Source: Gammaproteobacteria bacterium (GTDB lineage: Bacteria > Pseudomonadota > Gammaproteobacteria > Xanthomonadales > Rhodanobacteraceae). From it: a DNA stretch of 52,563 nucleotides. Positions within the stretch are counted from its first letter, which is position 1; each line of letters starts with the position of its first letter. Made by a program: the position numbers and the translations under genes. The notes beneath the pieces were generated by a model. That model saw nothing but the letters and a program-made list of their open reading frames with translations. It had not been told where the DNA came from and ran no database searches. The stretch is taken from positions 1 to 52,563 of the forward strand of contig JAJPHQ010000080.1 in the NCBI GenBank assembly GCA_021325195.1, given 5' to 3'. Of the stretch, positions 1 through 9,141 are shown in pieces.

Positions 1-574
1 CACCGAGATAGGTACGCGCGAGGTAGCGGCGCGGATCGCCGAGCTTGTCGTAGGGCAAGAGAGACGGGGGATCGATCCGCATGACCGGACGGCTCGGGTT
101 GTGCGTGCCCGCGCCGGCGGCTTTCCATGAAAGCCCGGCGATCTGCGCCAGCGCCGGTTCCACATCCCCGCACAGCGCTGTGACCAGCGCGGACAGGGTT
201 TGCTCGCCCTGCCCCCGGATCACGTAATCGACATAGGGCGCAGACAGCGCCGTGTCCGGATACAGCGTCGGAAAGTAACCGCCCCACACGATCGGCATCG
301 CGGGAAAGTTTTTGCGGATGGCCCGTGACACCGCGATCGCGGGCGCGAGCTGCGGGCCGCCCATCACGCTGACGCCCACGGCGTCGAAGCCGCCGCTTTC
401 CAGGGCGCGCAGGGTTTCGGCGACGAAATCGCGATCGACGTTGCCGTCGATGATCCGGCTGTCACCGTGCCTGTCCAGCGCCGCCGCCAGATTCAGCAGC
501 GACAGCGGAAACCGCGCACTGGAACGCGACGTGATGGTCGGATTGATCAGCAGAGTATTGGGCGAGCGGGTCAT
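1..574 (-). CDS. B12-binding (radical SAM type) protein, N-terminal part, cut by window edge
   Basis: The first 191 codons read on the minus strand from the ATG at 574 and run off the window. The N-terminus opens with TLLINPT followed by an alternating strand/helix pattern. It contains GVSVMGG and VWGGYFPTLYPD, and this layout is typical of the cobalamin-binding Rossmann domain that precedes a radical SAM core in B12-dependent enzymes. The CxxxCxxC cluster motif would lie beyond the edge and is not visible, so the catalytic class is inferred from the family. It starts 19 bp after the upstream methyltransferase stop and is the last visible gene of a tightly packed minus-strand operon. Substrate unknown; such proteins often methylate or rearrange unactivated carbons. 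Confidence 0.75.
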   Translation of the reverse strand, partial: MTRSPNTLLINPTITSRSSARFPLSLLNLAAALDRHGDSRIIDGNVDRDFVAETLRALESGGFDAVGVSVMGGPQLAPAIAVSRAIRKNFPAMPIVWGGYFPTLYPDTALSAPYVDYVIRGQGEQTLSALVTALCGDVEPALAQIAGLSWKAAGAGTHNPSRPVMRIDPPSLLPYDKLGDPRRYLARTYLG

Positions 575-593
575 GGGCGGGGAGAAGTCGGGA

Positions 594-1292
594 TCAGCAC
601 GGACGCCGCAACTGCAACACCAGCGCAACCGGGACCTCGAGCGCCAGCCGGTCGAAGTGCGCGCCGTCGGGGATGTCCACGGGATTGAGCATGGGTTCCA
701 TCACCCACACGATTTCCAGCCGCAACGCCGCGCAGATCGCGTGCCAGTGGCTGTACAGGTGCGGCGTATGCCGCACGGCATAGCGCCGGCCGCCGGCCTT
801 GAAATCGCGTTGCCAGCCCAGGGCGTGCCCGATCGGATGCACGTCGCTGCACAACAACGTGCCGCCCGGCCGCGTCACCCGCCGCAGTTCCGCAAGCGCC
901 CGCTGCAAGCGGTCCAGATGGCCGAGCGCCAGACCACAGATCGTCAGATCCGCCCACGCATTCGGCACCGGCAGCATGGCCACGCTGCCCTGCACCAGCT
1001 CGATCTCGGCGCCGCGCCGGAACGCACCGAGCTCGCTGCCGGCGCGTTCCAGCATGTCGAACGAGAGGTCCACGCCCGTCACGCGCGCGGCGCCGCGGCG
1101 CAAGGCATGCAGCATGTAGCGGCCGCTGCCGCAGCCGACGTCGAGCACGGATTGTGCACGCAGGTCGGTCGGCATCAGTGCGAGCATCGCGCGTTCCTCG
1201 GCCTGCATCACCGGGTTGTGCGCATGCGGCGGGTAATCGGGCGCCCACAAAGCGTACGCTTCGACGGGTTCAAGAATCTGGGGGCGCGACAT
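594..1292 (-). CDS. Class I SAM-dependent methyltransferase
   Basis: A protein of 232 residues. The glycine-rich SAM-binding motif I is VLDVGCGSGRY at about residues 49-59, and acidic GVDLS follows at the end of strand beta2. The later GLALGHLDRL and RPGGTLLCSD segments match motifs post-I and III of the Methyltransf_11/25 type. I chose the ATG at 1292 because it overlaps the stop of the upstream amidohydrolase as TGATG, which suggests translational coupling; an in-frame GTG at 1301 is an alternative. The substrate cannot be told from sequence. The context (amidohydrolase, another methyltransferase, B12 radical protein) suggests tailoring of a small molecule or sugar. Confidence 0.85.
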   Translation of the reverse strand: MSRPQILEPVEAYALWAPDYPPHAHNPVMQAEERAMLALMPTDLRAQSVLDVGCGSGRYMLHALRRGAARVTGVDLSFDMLERAGSELGAFRRGAEIELVQGSVAMLPVPNAWADLTICGLALGHLDRLQRALAELRRVTRPGGTLLCSDVHPIGHALGWQRDFKAGGRRYAVRHTPHLYSHWHAICAALRLEIVWVMEPMLNPVDIPDGAHFDRLALEVPVALVLQLRRPC

Positions 1293-2524
1293 CAGCAGCA
1301 CTCCCCGCGCAGCGCGACTTCATGCGCCGGTTTCGTGCTGCCTTCGGCGCGCTCGAGGCCGGGTTCGAGCGCGATCGCGGCCGGATCGGCGAGCGCCTTG
1401 TCCAGCAGCTTCGGCCTGCCGTCCAGCAGCACGGGCACGGCCTCCACGCCAGCGAGTTCGAACCATTCCGCGAAATCGGGATCGGCGATCCGGGGCATGC
1501 CGTCGCGCACCACCGCACGGATCCGGCTGCGGTCGATACCCACCAGACTGCGCGCCTCATCGCCGCCCCTGTCCTCGACGATCACGAGATCCGCACGGGC
1601 GCCCGGCGCGAGACGGCCACGCGACGGCAGACGCAGGATCCGTGCCGCAGCGGTCGTGACCAGTCCGAGCAATTGCCGCGGATCGAGCGGATGACGATCG
1701 ACCACGCCGCGCAACTCATCGAGCAGGTCGCGCGCACCGCTAAGCCTCGAATCGGTGCCCAGCGCGAGCCGGCCCGCGGCATGCAGGCGACGGGGATCGA
1801 GCGTTCGCCCCAGCAGCGTGAGGTTGCTGCGCGGGCACCACACCACCGCGGCGCCCACGGCGATCACGCGCCCGACGTCCGCTTCGCGCATACCCACGCC
1901 GTGGATCAGGACGCTGTTCGGCTGCAGGCAACCGAGCCGGTCCAGTTGCGCCAGTTCCGCCTGCGCCGCTTCGTCGGTCCCTTCGGCAAGGTGGATCAGC
2001 CACGGCCGGTCCGGCGGTGTCGCAGCGAAACTCTCGCGCACCGGCGGCCCGTATTGGGGCCAGCCGAGCGCGTAGCTCCAGCCGAAATCGCGCAGCAGCG
2101 CAACCGGAAAATCCGCGTCGTCGAGTGCGGGATGCCACGGGTCGTGATGCGCCACGCAGGTCGCGCCCGCAAGCAGATTCTTGAGTCCGCCATGACGGAG
2201 CCGCGTCGCCTTGGGAACGCGCAGCGCGGCGGCGACCTCGGGCCGTTCGAAATGCGCCTGGAAGGCTTCGATCCAGGCGTAGCTGTCGGGAAACGGTGCG
2301 CCGGCACGCAACGGCGGCACGGCGTTGAGGTGCAGATGATCGTGCGCGTTGATCAGGCCGGGGAAAACCAGATGGTCGCGCAGCTCGAACCGGCGGGCGC
2401 GCGCGGCGGGCGCATCGCCGATCCGTGCTGCCCGGACCGGCAGCGGCGCGCGCGAAACGCCCGTCGCGGTGATCGCGGCGGCACCGTGCAATTCGACATC
2501 CGTCGTGACCTGCGAGCGATGCAT
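1292..2524 (-). CDS. Amidohydrolase family protein (TRZ/ATZ, cytosine-deaminase-like)
   Basis: A cytoplasmic metal-dependent hydrolase of 410 residues. The first metal-binding motif is INAHDHLHLN at about residues 59-68. Further likely ligands are the His in LIHLAEG, the His in LIHGVG and the Asp in GTDSRLSG, in the correct order for an amidohydrolase TIM barrel. The N-terminal strands (about 1-50) and the C-terminal LAPGARADLVIVED segment form the small beta-sandwich usual for deaminase/chlorohydrolase members. It sits 4 bp after the upstream methyltransferase stop and overlaps the next gene by one base. Family is confident; the substrate (N-heterocycle, imide or other) is unknown. Confidence 0.85.
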   Translation of the reverse strand: MHRSQVTTDVELHGAAAITATGVSRAPLPVRAARIGDAPAARARRFELRDHLVFPGLINAHDHLHLNAVPPLRAGAPFPDSYAWIEAFQAHFERPEVAAALRVPKATRLRHGGLKNLLAGATCVAHHDPWHPALDDADFPVALLRDFGWSYALGWPQYGPPVRESFAATPPDRPWLIHLAEGTDEAAQAELAQLDRLGCLQPNSVLIHGVGMREADVGRVIAVGAAVVWCPRSNLTLLGRTLDPRRLHAAGRLALGTDSRLSGARDLLDELRGVVDRHPLDPRQLLGLVTTAAARILRLPSRGRLAPGARADLVIVEDRGGDEARSLVGIDRSRIRAVVRDGMPRIADPDFAEWFELAGVEAVPVLLDGRPKLLDKALADPAAIALEPGLERAEGSTKPAHEVALRGECC

Positions 2525-2528
2525 GGAT

Positions 2529-3431
2529 TCAGCGCCGCTGCATCACGATCAGGAAGTGGTCGCCCATGTTGCGCAGCAGCGGCAATGCGCCCAACCGGTC
2601 CTCCAGCCGTCCCAGCCACTCGCAGGCATTGCGGTGGCGGCGATAGAAATCCACCAGATAAGGCGGCGGCACGAACAGGCCGAGCGCGCGACAGTGCTGC
2701 AGCCGGAAGCCGGCGGCAAAGGCGCGGTGGAACTCGCGCGGCAGGTAGTAACGGGTCCAGATGGTGTGGCGATTCATCCCCACCGCCGTCGGACCCCGTG
2801 AGGCGCGCACGCAAGCGCGACCGATGCGTCCCCGCAATGTGTAATGCACGATCTCCCACGGACAGATTCGTCCGATCACGGAAAAAACCAGCTTGCCGCC
2901 GGGGCGGACCAGGCGCGCGCATTCCGACGCGACCTGCTTCAGGTCGGGCGCGCAATTCAGCGGACCGAAATTCGAGTACGCAGCGTCGAACCGGCCGACG
3001 GATCCGGCCTCCAGGCCGTCGAGTTGATGGACGCCGACATGCAGGGTCTCCACGCTGCCGAGCAGGCCGCCTGCGGCAACACGCGCCCGCGTGCGCTCCA
3101 CCATCGCCGCTGACCAGTCGGTCGCGACGACGCGGTGGCCATGCCGCGCGAATTCGAGCGCATCGATGCCGGTGCCGCAGCCGAGGTCCAGCAGCCGCGA
3201 GCCGGCCGGAAATTCGCGCAGCGCCGTCTCCCACACCGTGCGCCGCATGCGCTGGATCAGGTCGTTGTTGCCGCGCGGCCCGTCGTAGTCGGCGGCCACG
3301 CTGTCGAAGGCGCAGCGGGTGTCGAGCAACTGCGCTTCGACCGAAGGCGCCGTGCACGCGCGCAGGGAGGCGCGCACGGACCGTTCGGGCGGGAGCTCCC
3401 TCGCGGACACGGGTTGTTCGCTCGATTTCAT
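2529..3431 (-). CDS. Class I SAM-dependent methyltransferase
   Basis: A protein of 300 residues with a SAM-binding core. LLDLGCGTGID at about residues 80-90 is motif I, VVATDWS gives the acidic residue after beta2, and RPGGKLVFSV is motif III. The approach segment CAFDSVAADYDG at about 40-51 is typical of Methyltransf_11/UbiE-like enzymes. The C-terminal 90 residues are rich in aromatics and Arg and probably form the acceptor cap. It is the first gene of the four-gene set that follows the polysaccharide genes, 102 bp downstream of the wzz stop, so it may have its own promoter or be co-transcribed. Acceptor unknown. Confidence 0.82.
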   Translation of the reverse strand: MKSSEQPVSARELPPERSVRASLRACTAPSVEAQLLDTRCAFDSVAADYDGPRGNNDLIQRMRRTVWETALREFPAGSRLLDLGCGTGIDALEFARHGHRVVATDWSAAMVERTRARVAAGGLLGSVETLHVGVHQLDGLEAGSVGRFDAAYSNFGPLNCAPDLKQVASECARLVRPGGKLVFSVIGRICPWEIVHYTLRGRIGRACVRASRGPTAVGMNRHTIWTRYYLPREFHRAFAAGFRLQHCRALGLFVPPPYLVDFYRRHRNACEWLGRLEDRLGALPLLRNMGDHFLIVMQRR

Positions 3432-3533
3432 TCAGCCCGGCGCCTGTTTCGGTCCGATATGCGCTGCGCAAGCCGCCGCGTGGAGGTGAGTGTCGGTGCG
3501 GACCGCATTGGTTGAACGTCCGGCCGAGTCCGG

Positions 3534-4403
3534 TTACGCAGCGGACGCCATCGACGGAGACGGTTGCGCGAATGCGGCCGCGCGTCGCCGCGAAGCGTTG
3601 CGGGCGATGGCCGCGAACGCGCCCAGGCACATGCCCGCCAGGATTCCGAGCAGCCACGCCAGCATCGGATTGGGAAAGACCGGGTCGCGGGGCACATAGA
3701 CGGGCCATATCAGCGAGGTTTCGTACGTGTAAACGGGGCTGAGGCGGGCGAGCAGATCGTTTCGTTGCTGTTGCAAGCCATGCAGTTCGCGGTCTTCCTC
3801 GGACAGCGCCACGCTTGCAAGCAGGGCGGCGGACGTGTCGTCGCCCTTCCGGTTCGCCGAGGTGATGGCCTGGACCAGGCGGTCACGTTCGGCGACGGTT
3901 TCCTTCAGCTGGCTTTCGACCTCGTCGAGGTTGGCGCGAGCCTGCGCCAGCGGCAATGCACCGAGCTGCCGCTCGACGGCCTGCAGGTACGCGACCGTGG
4001 CTTCGGCGAGGCGGCGGGCCGCCTGCGGCGAATCCGCGCGCAGCGTCAGCTTGATCAGCGGGCCCGCATACGGCATGGGCTCGAGCTTCAGACTCTTGCG
4101 ATACAGCCTCGCGGCGGGCGCGTCCTTCGAAATGCCCACGCTCGCCAGCACCCCGTTCTGGAACGGCACGAGCCCCAGGCGTTCCAGCACGCGGGGCAGC
4201 GGCTCGACCTGCGGAAACTGTCCGGCCGGCACCATTCCGACCTGCCCGATCCGGAACCAGGCACTCGCTTCCCACTGGCGCCTCGCGAAGTGGGTGAACG
4301 CGAAGGCACACAGCAGGGCCAGGATCAGCATGGCCGCGAACCATTTCCACTCGTGCAGGAAAATGCGCCAGATGTCGATCAGATAGATTTCGTCTCGTTG
4401 CAT
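3534..4403 (-). CDS. Wzz/PCP-type polysaccharide chain-length regulator
   Basis: A protein of 289 residues with the two-transmembrane architecture of polysaccharide co-polymerases. The N-terminus reads EIYLIDIWRIFLHEW followed by a membrane helix at about residues 17-36. A long periplasmic part carries the helical coiled region (about 120-220), and a second helix (LAWLLGILAGMCLGAFAA) near the C-terminus is preceded by Pro-rich PVYVPRDPVFPNP. No Walker motifs follow, so there is no fused tyrosine kinase. The ATG at 4403 is 5 bp after the stop of the Wzy-like polymerase, and the long upstream in-frame extension has no domain character. It should set the modal length of the polymer made by the Wzx/Wzy genes upstream. 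Confidence 0.85.
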   Translation of the reverse strand: MQRDEIYLIDIWRIFLHEWKWFAAMLILALLCAFAFTHFARRQWEASAWFRIGQVGMVPAGQFPQVEPLPRVLERLGLVPFQNGVLASVGISKDAPAARLYRKSLKLEPMPYAGPLIKLTLRADSPQAARRLAEATVAYLQAVERQLGALPLAQARANLDEVESQLKETVAERDRLVQAITSANRKGDDTSAALLASVALSEEDRELHGLQQQRNDLLARLSPVYTYETSLIWPVYVPRDPVFPNPMLAWLLGILAGMCLGAFAAIARNASRRRAAAFAQPSPSMASAA

Positions 4404-4408
4404 GGTGA

Positions 4409-5584
4409 TCAGACCTGTGATCGGGGTTGAACGGAGGACTGCTGCCCGGACGGCCCGAACATCCGCGCCGGGATCGTTCGATCCGGCAGCCACGCCGCCA
4501 GCAGTTGCAGCGCCAGACAGGCGCCGATGAAGCCGAAGTTCGTCCAGGTGAACGCCTGTGGCGCGAACGGCGACATCACGCAGACGTACGCGATGCGCAG
4601 GAAGATCAGCAGGGAGAACAGCGAAACCCCCGCGCGCAGACGCCGCACGCTCCACGACGCCATCGCGTAGAGCGCGATCATCGCCAGTACCGCACCGACG
4701 GGACCCAGCGCCAGCAGGAAGGGCAGGAATTCCGTGCCCACGTTGATCGTCGGAAAATCCAGCGGAAGGCCCGTCCCCGCCGTCGCGATGGAGCTGCCTT
4801 GGGGAATCAGTTGTTGGAGAAGGATGCCGGCATCATGGTAGTGCCTGGCCAGCATGGCGCCGAAGTTGTACGGGCCGGCCGCCGCATAGAGCAGCAGCCA
4901 CTTGATCCCCACCGGCGAAGCGCGATACACGGCACTGAACGGCAGCGTGATCCCTTCGAGCAGACCCGAGCGGAAAATACCCAACGCCGAGAAAACGCCG
5001 CAGCCCGTCAGCGCCAGCACGAGCATGGTTTTCCACGGCACCGGTTGCTCCGGGTCCCTCCGCAGCGCGATGACCAGCGCGACGGCAAACAGCGAGGCGA
5101 ACAGCCGGTTGCGGTCGATCACCAGCACCGGAAACAGCAGACCGATTGCCACGAGTGCGGCGCACAGCCACTTCCTGCGGGTGCACAGCATGCCGATCGG
5201 CGGAAGCACCCAGCACATGTCGGAAATGTGCCGGACGTGTTCGCGTCCGCCGGTCATGACGGCGTAGGCGGTCGGCTTGTCGAACAGCGGAACGGGAAAC
5301 AGGGTCAGGTCGAGCAGGCAGAAAAGGACGACCAGCGCGGCGAGCGCCAGCGCGACGAAGGCTTCGCGGGTACCGGCGTAATCCCGCTCCCTGAACCGCG
5401 CCGCTTCCGACAGGCGCTGCCCCGAAAGCGCGTCGAACAGCAGGATCGCCAGCGCCGCCACCACCAGCAGAAAGACCCCGTCCAGGTAACCTGACGGCAG
5501 GTCGAAGGTCAGCAGCGTGATCCCGGAGGCGAGCAGCGTCGGCAGCACGAACCACAGCGAGGTAAGGCGCAGCAGCCGGCTCAT
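4409..5584 (-). CDS. Wzy-like oligosaccharide repeat-unit polymerase
   Basis: A protein of 391 residues consisting almost entirely of hydrophobic segments, with about ten predicted membrane helices and one larger periplasmic loop (about 245-300) containing AAGPYNFGAMLARHYHD. This shape, without a recognisable soluble domain, is characteristic of O-antigen/EPS polymerases. Those are poorly conserved in sequence, so the call rests mostly on topology and on position between the glycosyltransferase/flippase and wzz. The ATG at 5584 overlaps the glycosyltransferase stop as ATGA. Expected to join lipid-linked repeat units on the periplasmic face of the inner membrane. Confidence 0.75.
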   Translation of the reverse strand: MSRLLRLTSLWFVLPTLLASGITLLTFDLPSGYLDGVFLLVVAALAILLFDALSGQRLSEAARFRERDYAGTREAFVALALAALVVLFCLLDLTLFPVPLFDKPTAYAVMTGGREHVRHISDMCWVLPPIGMLCTRRKWLCAALVAIGLLFPVLVIDRNRLFASLFAVALVIALRRDPEQPVPWKTMLVLALTGCGVFSALGIFRSGLLEGITLPFSAVYRASPVGIKWLLLYAAAGPYNFGAMLARHYHDAGILLQQLIPQGSSIATAGTGLPLDFPTINVGTEFLPFLLALGPVGAVLAMIALYAMASWSVRRLRAGVSLFSLLIFLRIAYVCVMSPFAPQAFTWTNFGFIGACLALQLLAAWLPDRTIPARMFGPSGQQSSVQPRSQV

Positions 5585-6525
5585 GTGCGCACCATCCTGT
5601 CGGCGACAAGGCGCCTGGCTTTCGAAGCCAGCTGCAGCAGCAGGTAAGTCGCCATGTGCAGCGCGAGGCTGCCCGCCTTCTTTTGCAGGAAGGCGATCTT
5701 GGCGTCGATGTAATGCGCCTGCGCGACCAGCAACGTCCGGTAGGCGCCGTCGAACAGCTCGGCCCGCCGCAACGCGACATTGCGGGATTCGCGGAGATGC
5801 CAGACGCGCTTCGTCACGTCGCGCGTCTGGCTGACGTTGGCGCCGTGCAGGCGGTACGCGCACACCTTCATGTCCACGAAGCCGATCGCGTCGTGCGCGG
5901 CGAGGCGCAGGAAGAAATCCCAATCGTCGATGCACAGGGCCTCGTTCCAGCCCGCAACCGTCTCGAGCGACCTTTTTCGCACCATCGCGACCGGGCCGCC
6001 CACGGCCCACTGGCTGATCACCGCGCGGCGGATGCCGTCGTCGGAGCGGTAGAGACGCTTGTCGGCGCCGTGCAGATCGCGCATGCCGCTGTCGTGCAGC
6101 TTCCGGCCGTGCCTGTCCACGACCACCGAATCGCCGATCACCGTCCACTTCTTCGGATGCGTCAGCAGGTAACGGACCTGCACGTCCAGTCCGCCCGGCA
6201 ACAGGTAATCATCGCTGGCGCCCAGCTTCAGGAACTCGCCATGGGCACGCGCGGCCAGTTCGTTCAGGGTCGCGGCGATGCCCCGGTTGTTGCGGCGCAC
6301 GTACTCGATGGGAATTTCGCTGCCGTGTTGCTCCGCCCATTCGGCGATCCTGTCCCAGGTCCGGTCGCTGGAACCGTCGTCGATGATGACGATTTCCTTG
6401 GCGGGATAAGGATCCTCGAGCACGCTGTCGAGGCAGCGCTGCACGAAGCGTTCGTGGTTGAACGCGGGAACCAGCACGGAGACCAGGGGCATCGCCGCCG
6501 GGTTTGCCGATGTTTCGCCGGACAT
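5581..6525 (-). CDS. Family 2 glycosyltransferase
   Basis: A GT-A type transferase of 314 residues. It begins with PLVSVLVPAFNHERFV, then VIIDDGSSDRTWD at about 47-58 (nucleotide-binding Asp pair) and LGASDDYLLPGG at about 101-112, where ASDD is the DxD-like metal site. WNEALCIDDWDFFLRL (about 195-210) is the acceptor/catalytic-base region common to GT2 enzymes. The start at 6525 lies 2 bp after the flippase stop, and the gene overlaps the polymerase by 4 bp. It should add one sugar to the undecaprenyl-linked repeat unit in the cytoplasm; donor and acceptor are unknown. It is the only glycosyltransferase visible, so others must lie elsewhere. Confidence 0.88.
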   Translation of the reverse strand: MSGETSANPAAMPLVSVLVPAFNHERFVQRCLDSVLEDPYPAKEIVIIDDGSSDRTWDRIAEWAEQHGSEIPIEYVRRNNRGIAATLNELAARAHGEFLKLGASDDYLLPGGLDVQVRYLLTHPKKWTVIGDSVVVDRHGRKLHDSGMRDLHGADKRLYRSDDGIRRAVISQWAVGGPVAMVRKRSLETVAGWNEALCIDDWDFFLRLAAHDAIGFVDMKVCAYRLHGANVSQTRDVTKRVWHLRESRNVALRRAELFDGAYRTLLVAQAHYIDAKIAFLQKKAGSLALHMATYLLLQLASKARRLVADRMVRT

Positions 6526-6527
6526 GA

Positions 6528-7778
6528 TCACCGTTCCGCCAGATAACGCCGCGCGACCAGCACGTTGAACGCGAGGTAGAGGATGTAGTTCAGGACGAAC
6601 GCGTACATCGCGCCGATCAGGCCGAACTGCGCGGTGAACACGAAGACCAGCGCGAGGTAGCTGGCCGCGAACACGAACTCGGAAACGACGAACAGGCGCG
6701 TCATGGCCTTGGCCAGCATCAGATACGCGAGCAGAAACGAGGCGATCTTCACCACGTCGCCCAGCAACTGCGGGCCGTACAGGGCAGCGGCGGAGGTGAA
6801 GTCCGCGCTGAACAGCAGCTGCGTGACCCAGCCACGCAGCAGGTAGATCATGCCGGCCGCCGCGATCGCCACGGGCATGAGATGCCGGTAGGCCTTGCGG
6901 AGCTCGTTGACCAGTTCGCCGCGTTCGTGGATCGAGGCGAGCTTCGGCAGGTAGTAGATATTGATGGCGGTGGTGAGGAACAGCAGATAGGCGTCCGACA
7001 CCTTGCTCACCGCCTGCCAGTTGCCGGCCTGCTCCCAGCCGAACCGCAACGCGAGGTGGTCGCGCACAGCGATGTTGACCAGCGGCCCCAGCAGGGCCGA
7101 GGTGAGCGTCATCGTCGAGAACATCGCCAGACGCAGCGTCATCTCGCGGTCGAAGCGGACCCTGAACATGCCGCGCCGGAAATAGGGACTTCGCCGCAAC
7201 GCCGGCAACCCGACGGCGAGCCACAGCAACTGGCCCGTGACGAGCGCGAGCAGCGCGCCGAACAGGTGCAGCCACCGCGACAGCGCCACCACCAGCGCCA
7301 TGCACAGCACCGAACCGAGCACCTGGATCACGGCGAGCCGGCGGACATCCATGAAGCCGTTGATCACGGCGAGGATGTAGTTGACCAACGCGATCCCGAT
7401 CTGCGCGACCGCGAGCAGGCGGATCAGGCTTTCGTAGCGGATGTCGCCCAGCAGCCAGACGGAGAGCTGCCGGCTGAAGATCAGCACCACGCATCCCGTC
7501 ACGACCGACGCGCACAGGGCATAGAACAGCGCCGCCGACAGCAGGCGCGGCAGGCGCAGCGGATCGTTGCGATATTCGGCGACGTACTTGACGATGCCGG
7601 CGCTGATGCCGCCGCCCGCCAGCACCGCCAGCAGCGACATCAGGCTCAGGAACTGCCCCAGCCTGGTCACGCCGGCCGGCCCGGCAAGCCACGCGACCAG
7701 TTTCAGCACCACGAGGCCCGCGACCAGCCGCGCGGCGGTGCCGATCGCGCTGCAGAAACCGGCGCTGGCGAAGTTCAT
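6528..7778 (-). CDS. Wzx/RfbX-type lipid-linked oligosaccharide flippase
   Basis: A protein of 416 residues with about 12 hydrophobic helices in the MATE/MOP pattern, the same length as E. coli WzxE. The N-terminal stretch ([20 protein letters not shown], then [17 protein letters not shown]) and central features such as [17 protein letters not shown] match the enterobacterial-common-antigen/O-antigen translocase family. The ATG at 7778 overlaps the aminotransferase stop as ATGA, and the gene ends 2 bp before the glycosyltransferase start. Next to an amino-deoxyhexose aminotransferase, this pairing resembles the wzxE-wecE arrangement. It should flip the undecaprenyl-PP-linked repeat unit to the periplasmic face. 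Confidence 0.85.
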   Translation of the reverse strand: MNFASAGFCSAIGTAARLVAGLVVLKLVAWLAGPAGVTRLGQFLSLMSLLAVLAGGGISAGIVKYVAEYRNDPLRLPRLLSAALFYALCASVVTGCVVLIFSRQLSVWLLGDIRYESLIRLLAVAQIGIALVNYILAVINGFMDVRRLAVIQVLGSVLCMALVVALSRWLHLFGALLALVTGQLLWLAVGLPALRRSPYFRRGMFRVRFDREMTLRLAMFSTMTLTSALLGPLVNIAVRDHLALRFGWEQAGNWQAVSKVSDAYLLFLTTAINIYYLPKLASIHERGELVNELRKAYRHLMPVAIAAAGMIYLLRGWVTQLLFSADFTSAAALYGPQLLGDVVKIASFLLAYLMLAKAMTRLFVVSEFVFAASYLALVFVFTAQFGLIGAMYAFVLNYILYLAFNVLVARRYLAER

Positions 7779-8887
7779 GCGGAACACTCGAATGTCGCGC
7801 ACGCGCGGATCACGCGCTCGACGGCATCGTCCGCCAGCGTCGGGGCGATCGGCAGGCTCAGCACTTCCTCGTGCAGGCGCTCCGTCAACGGCAGGCGCAG
7901 ATTGCGCAACTCGGGATACGCGGGCTGCCGGTGCGGCGGAACGGGATAGTGGACGGCGCCGTGTATCCCCTGCAGCGCGAGGTGCCGCCGCAACGCGTCG
8001 CGACGAGGGCAGCGGATCGTGAAGATGTGCCAGACATGGCTTTCTTCCGCGCGCACCTGCGGCAGTCGGATCAGCGGATGGGTGATGCCATCGCGGTAGC
8101 GGCGCGCCACGCCGCGACGCAGCGCATTGTCCGCATCGAGGCGCCCGAGCTTGACGCGCAATATCGCGGCCTGGATCTCGTCCAGCCGTGAATTCACGCC
8201 TTGATGAAGATGATGGTATTTGACCTGGGAACCGTAGTTGCGCAGCGCCAGCACCGTGTCGGCCAGACGCGAATCGCCGGTGACCACCGCCCCGCCGTCG
8301 CCCAGCGCGCCGAGATTCTTGGTCGGATAAAAACTGAAACCCGCCGCATCGCCGAACGCGCCGGCCCTGCGCCCGTCGAGCATCGCTCCGTGCGCCTGCG
8401 CCGCGTCTTCGATCAGCAGCAAACCATGCCGTTTCGCCAGTTCGGACAACGCGTGCATGTCCGCCAGCTGGCCGTACAGATGCACGGCCATGATCGCGCG
8501 CGTGCGCGGGCCGACGGCCGCTTCCGCGCACGCCGGATCGATATTGAAAGTGAGCGGGTCCGGTTCCACCGGCACCGGAACCAGCCGGTTCGCCGAGATG
8601 GCCAGCAGGCTCGCGATGTAGGTATTGCCGGCCACGATGACTTCGTCACCCTCCGCCAGAACGCCCAGTTCCCGGTAAGCGCGAAAGATCAGCGTGAGTG
8701 CATCCAGGCCATTGCCCACGCCGAGCGCGTGGCGCGCGCCGCAATAGGCTGCAAATTCCCGTTCGAACGCCGCCAGTTCCTCGCCGAGCACGTACCATCC
8801 GGAGTCGATGACCCGCGCCGTCGCGGCCTTCAGCGCATCGGCGTAGCGGGCGTTGATCGCCCCCACATCGAGGAACGGCACGTCCAT
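7775..8887 (-). CDS. fdtB: DegT/DnrJ/EryC1/StrS aminotransferase, probable dTDP-3-amino-3,6-dideoxyhexose transaminase (FdtB/QdtB type)
   Basis: A PLP-dependent sugar aminotransferase of 370 residues. It opens with [17 protein letters not shown] and contains [17 protein letters not shown] and DAAQAHGA (161-168), whose Asp contacts the pyridine nitrogen. [13 protein letters not shown] carries the PLP lysine at about K190. These features and the partnership with the adjacent cupin oxoisomerase point to amination of a dTDP-3-keto-6-deoxyhexose. Galacto (Fuc3N, FdtB) versus gluco (Qui3N, QdtB) cannot be decided from sequence. The ATG at 8887 overlaps the stop of a small upstream ORF as TGATG. dTDP-glucose synthesis genes (rmlA/rmlB) are not in the window. 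Confidence 0.85.
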   Translation of the reverse strand: MDVPFLDVGAINARYADALKAATARVIDSGWYVLGEELAAFEREFAAYCGARHALGVGNGLDALTLIFRAYRELGVLAEGDEVIVAGNTYIASLLAISANRLVPVPVEPDPLTFNIDPACAEAAVGPRTRAIMAVHLYGQLADMHALSELAKRHGLLLIEDAAQAHGAMLDGRRAGAFGDAAGFSFYPTKNLGALGDGGAVVTGDSRLADTVLALRNYGSQVKYHHLHQGVNSRLDEIQAAILRVKLGRLDADNALRRGVARRYRDGITHPLIRLPQVRAEESHVWHIFTIRCPRRDALRRHLALQGIHGAVHYPVPPHRQPAYPELRNLRLPLTERLHEEVLSLPIAPTLADDAVERVIRACATFECSA

Positions 8888-9141
8888 CACGGCAGCCACG
8901 GATGCATGTCGTGTACGCCGGCGCGCGCAGCGAGGCGTTCCTTCGATCCGGTCAAGCCATGGCCGGAGATCGCAGCCTCGCTTTCGGCCGGAATGGCTGA
9001 GCCGGAAGGAAAGTGCTTGTCCGGGCGGTCGAGCCGGCTGGCCGGGATCGCGGCAAAAACATCCGCTGCCGACGGCGACCGATGCGCGTCCGGATCGTCG
9101 TGCCCCGGCACGGGGCGGCCAGCCAGCCCGGTCTTCTTCAT
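8887..9141 (-). CDS. Hypothetical 84-aa protein between fdtA and fdtB
   Basis: Not recognised. The ORF starts with ATG at 9141, overlapping the stop of the 38-residue ORF as ATGA, and ends in a TGA that overlaps the fdtB start as TGATG. The predicted peptide is rich in Ala, Pro, Ser, Asp and Arg, with no clear domain, signal peptide or hexapeptide-repeat acyltransferase motif. In Fuc3NAc clusters an acetyltransferase gene (fdtC) may lie between fdtA and fdtB. This could therefore be a degenerate remnant or a small coupling ORF. Support is the double coupling only, and antisense/other-frame alternatives exist. Confidence 0.3.
   Translation of the reverse strand: MKKTGLAGRPVPGHDDPDAHRSPSAADVFAAIPASRLDRPDKHFPSGSAIPAESEAAISGHGLTGSKERLAARAGVHDMHPWLP

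Noticed and set aside
312-3742. Long open frames on the plus strand (for example 1154-3742)
   Set aside because: They lie opposite clear minus-strand enzymes (methyltransferases, amidohydrolase). Their translations are Arg/Pro/Ala-rich without domains, as expected for antisense frames in high-GC DNA.
4404-4655. Longer N-terminus for the Wzz protein
   Set aside because: The extra 84 codons overlap the 3' end of the polymerase gene in another frame and lack homology; the ATG at 4403 begins directly with the conserved N-terminal helix.
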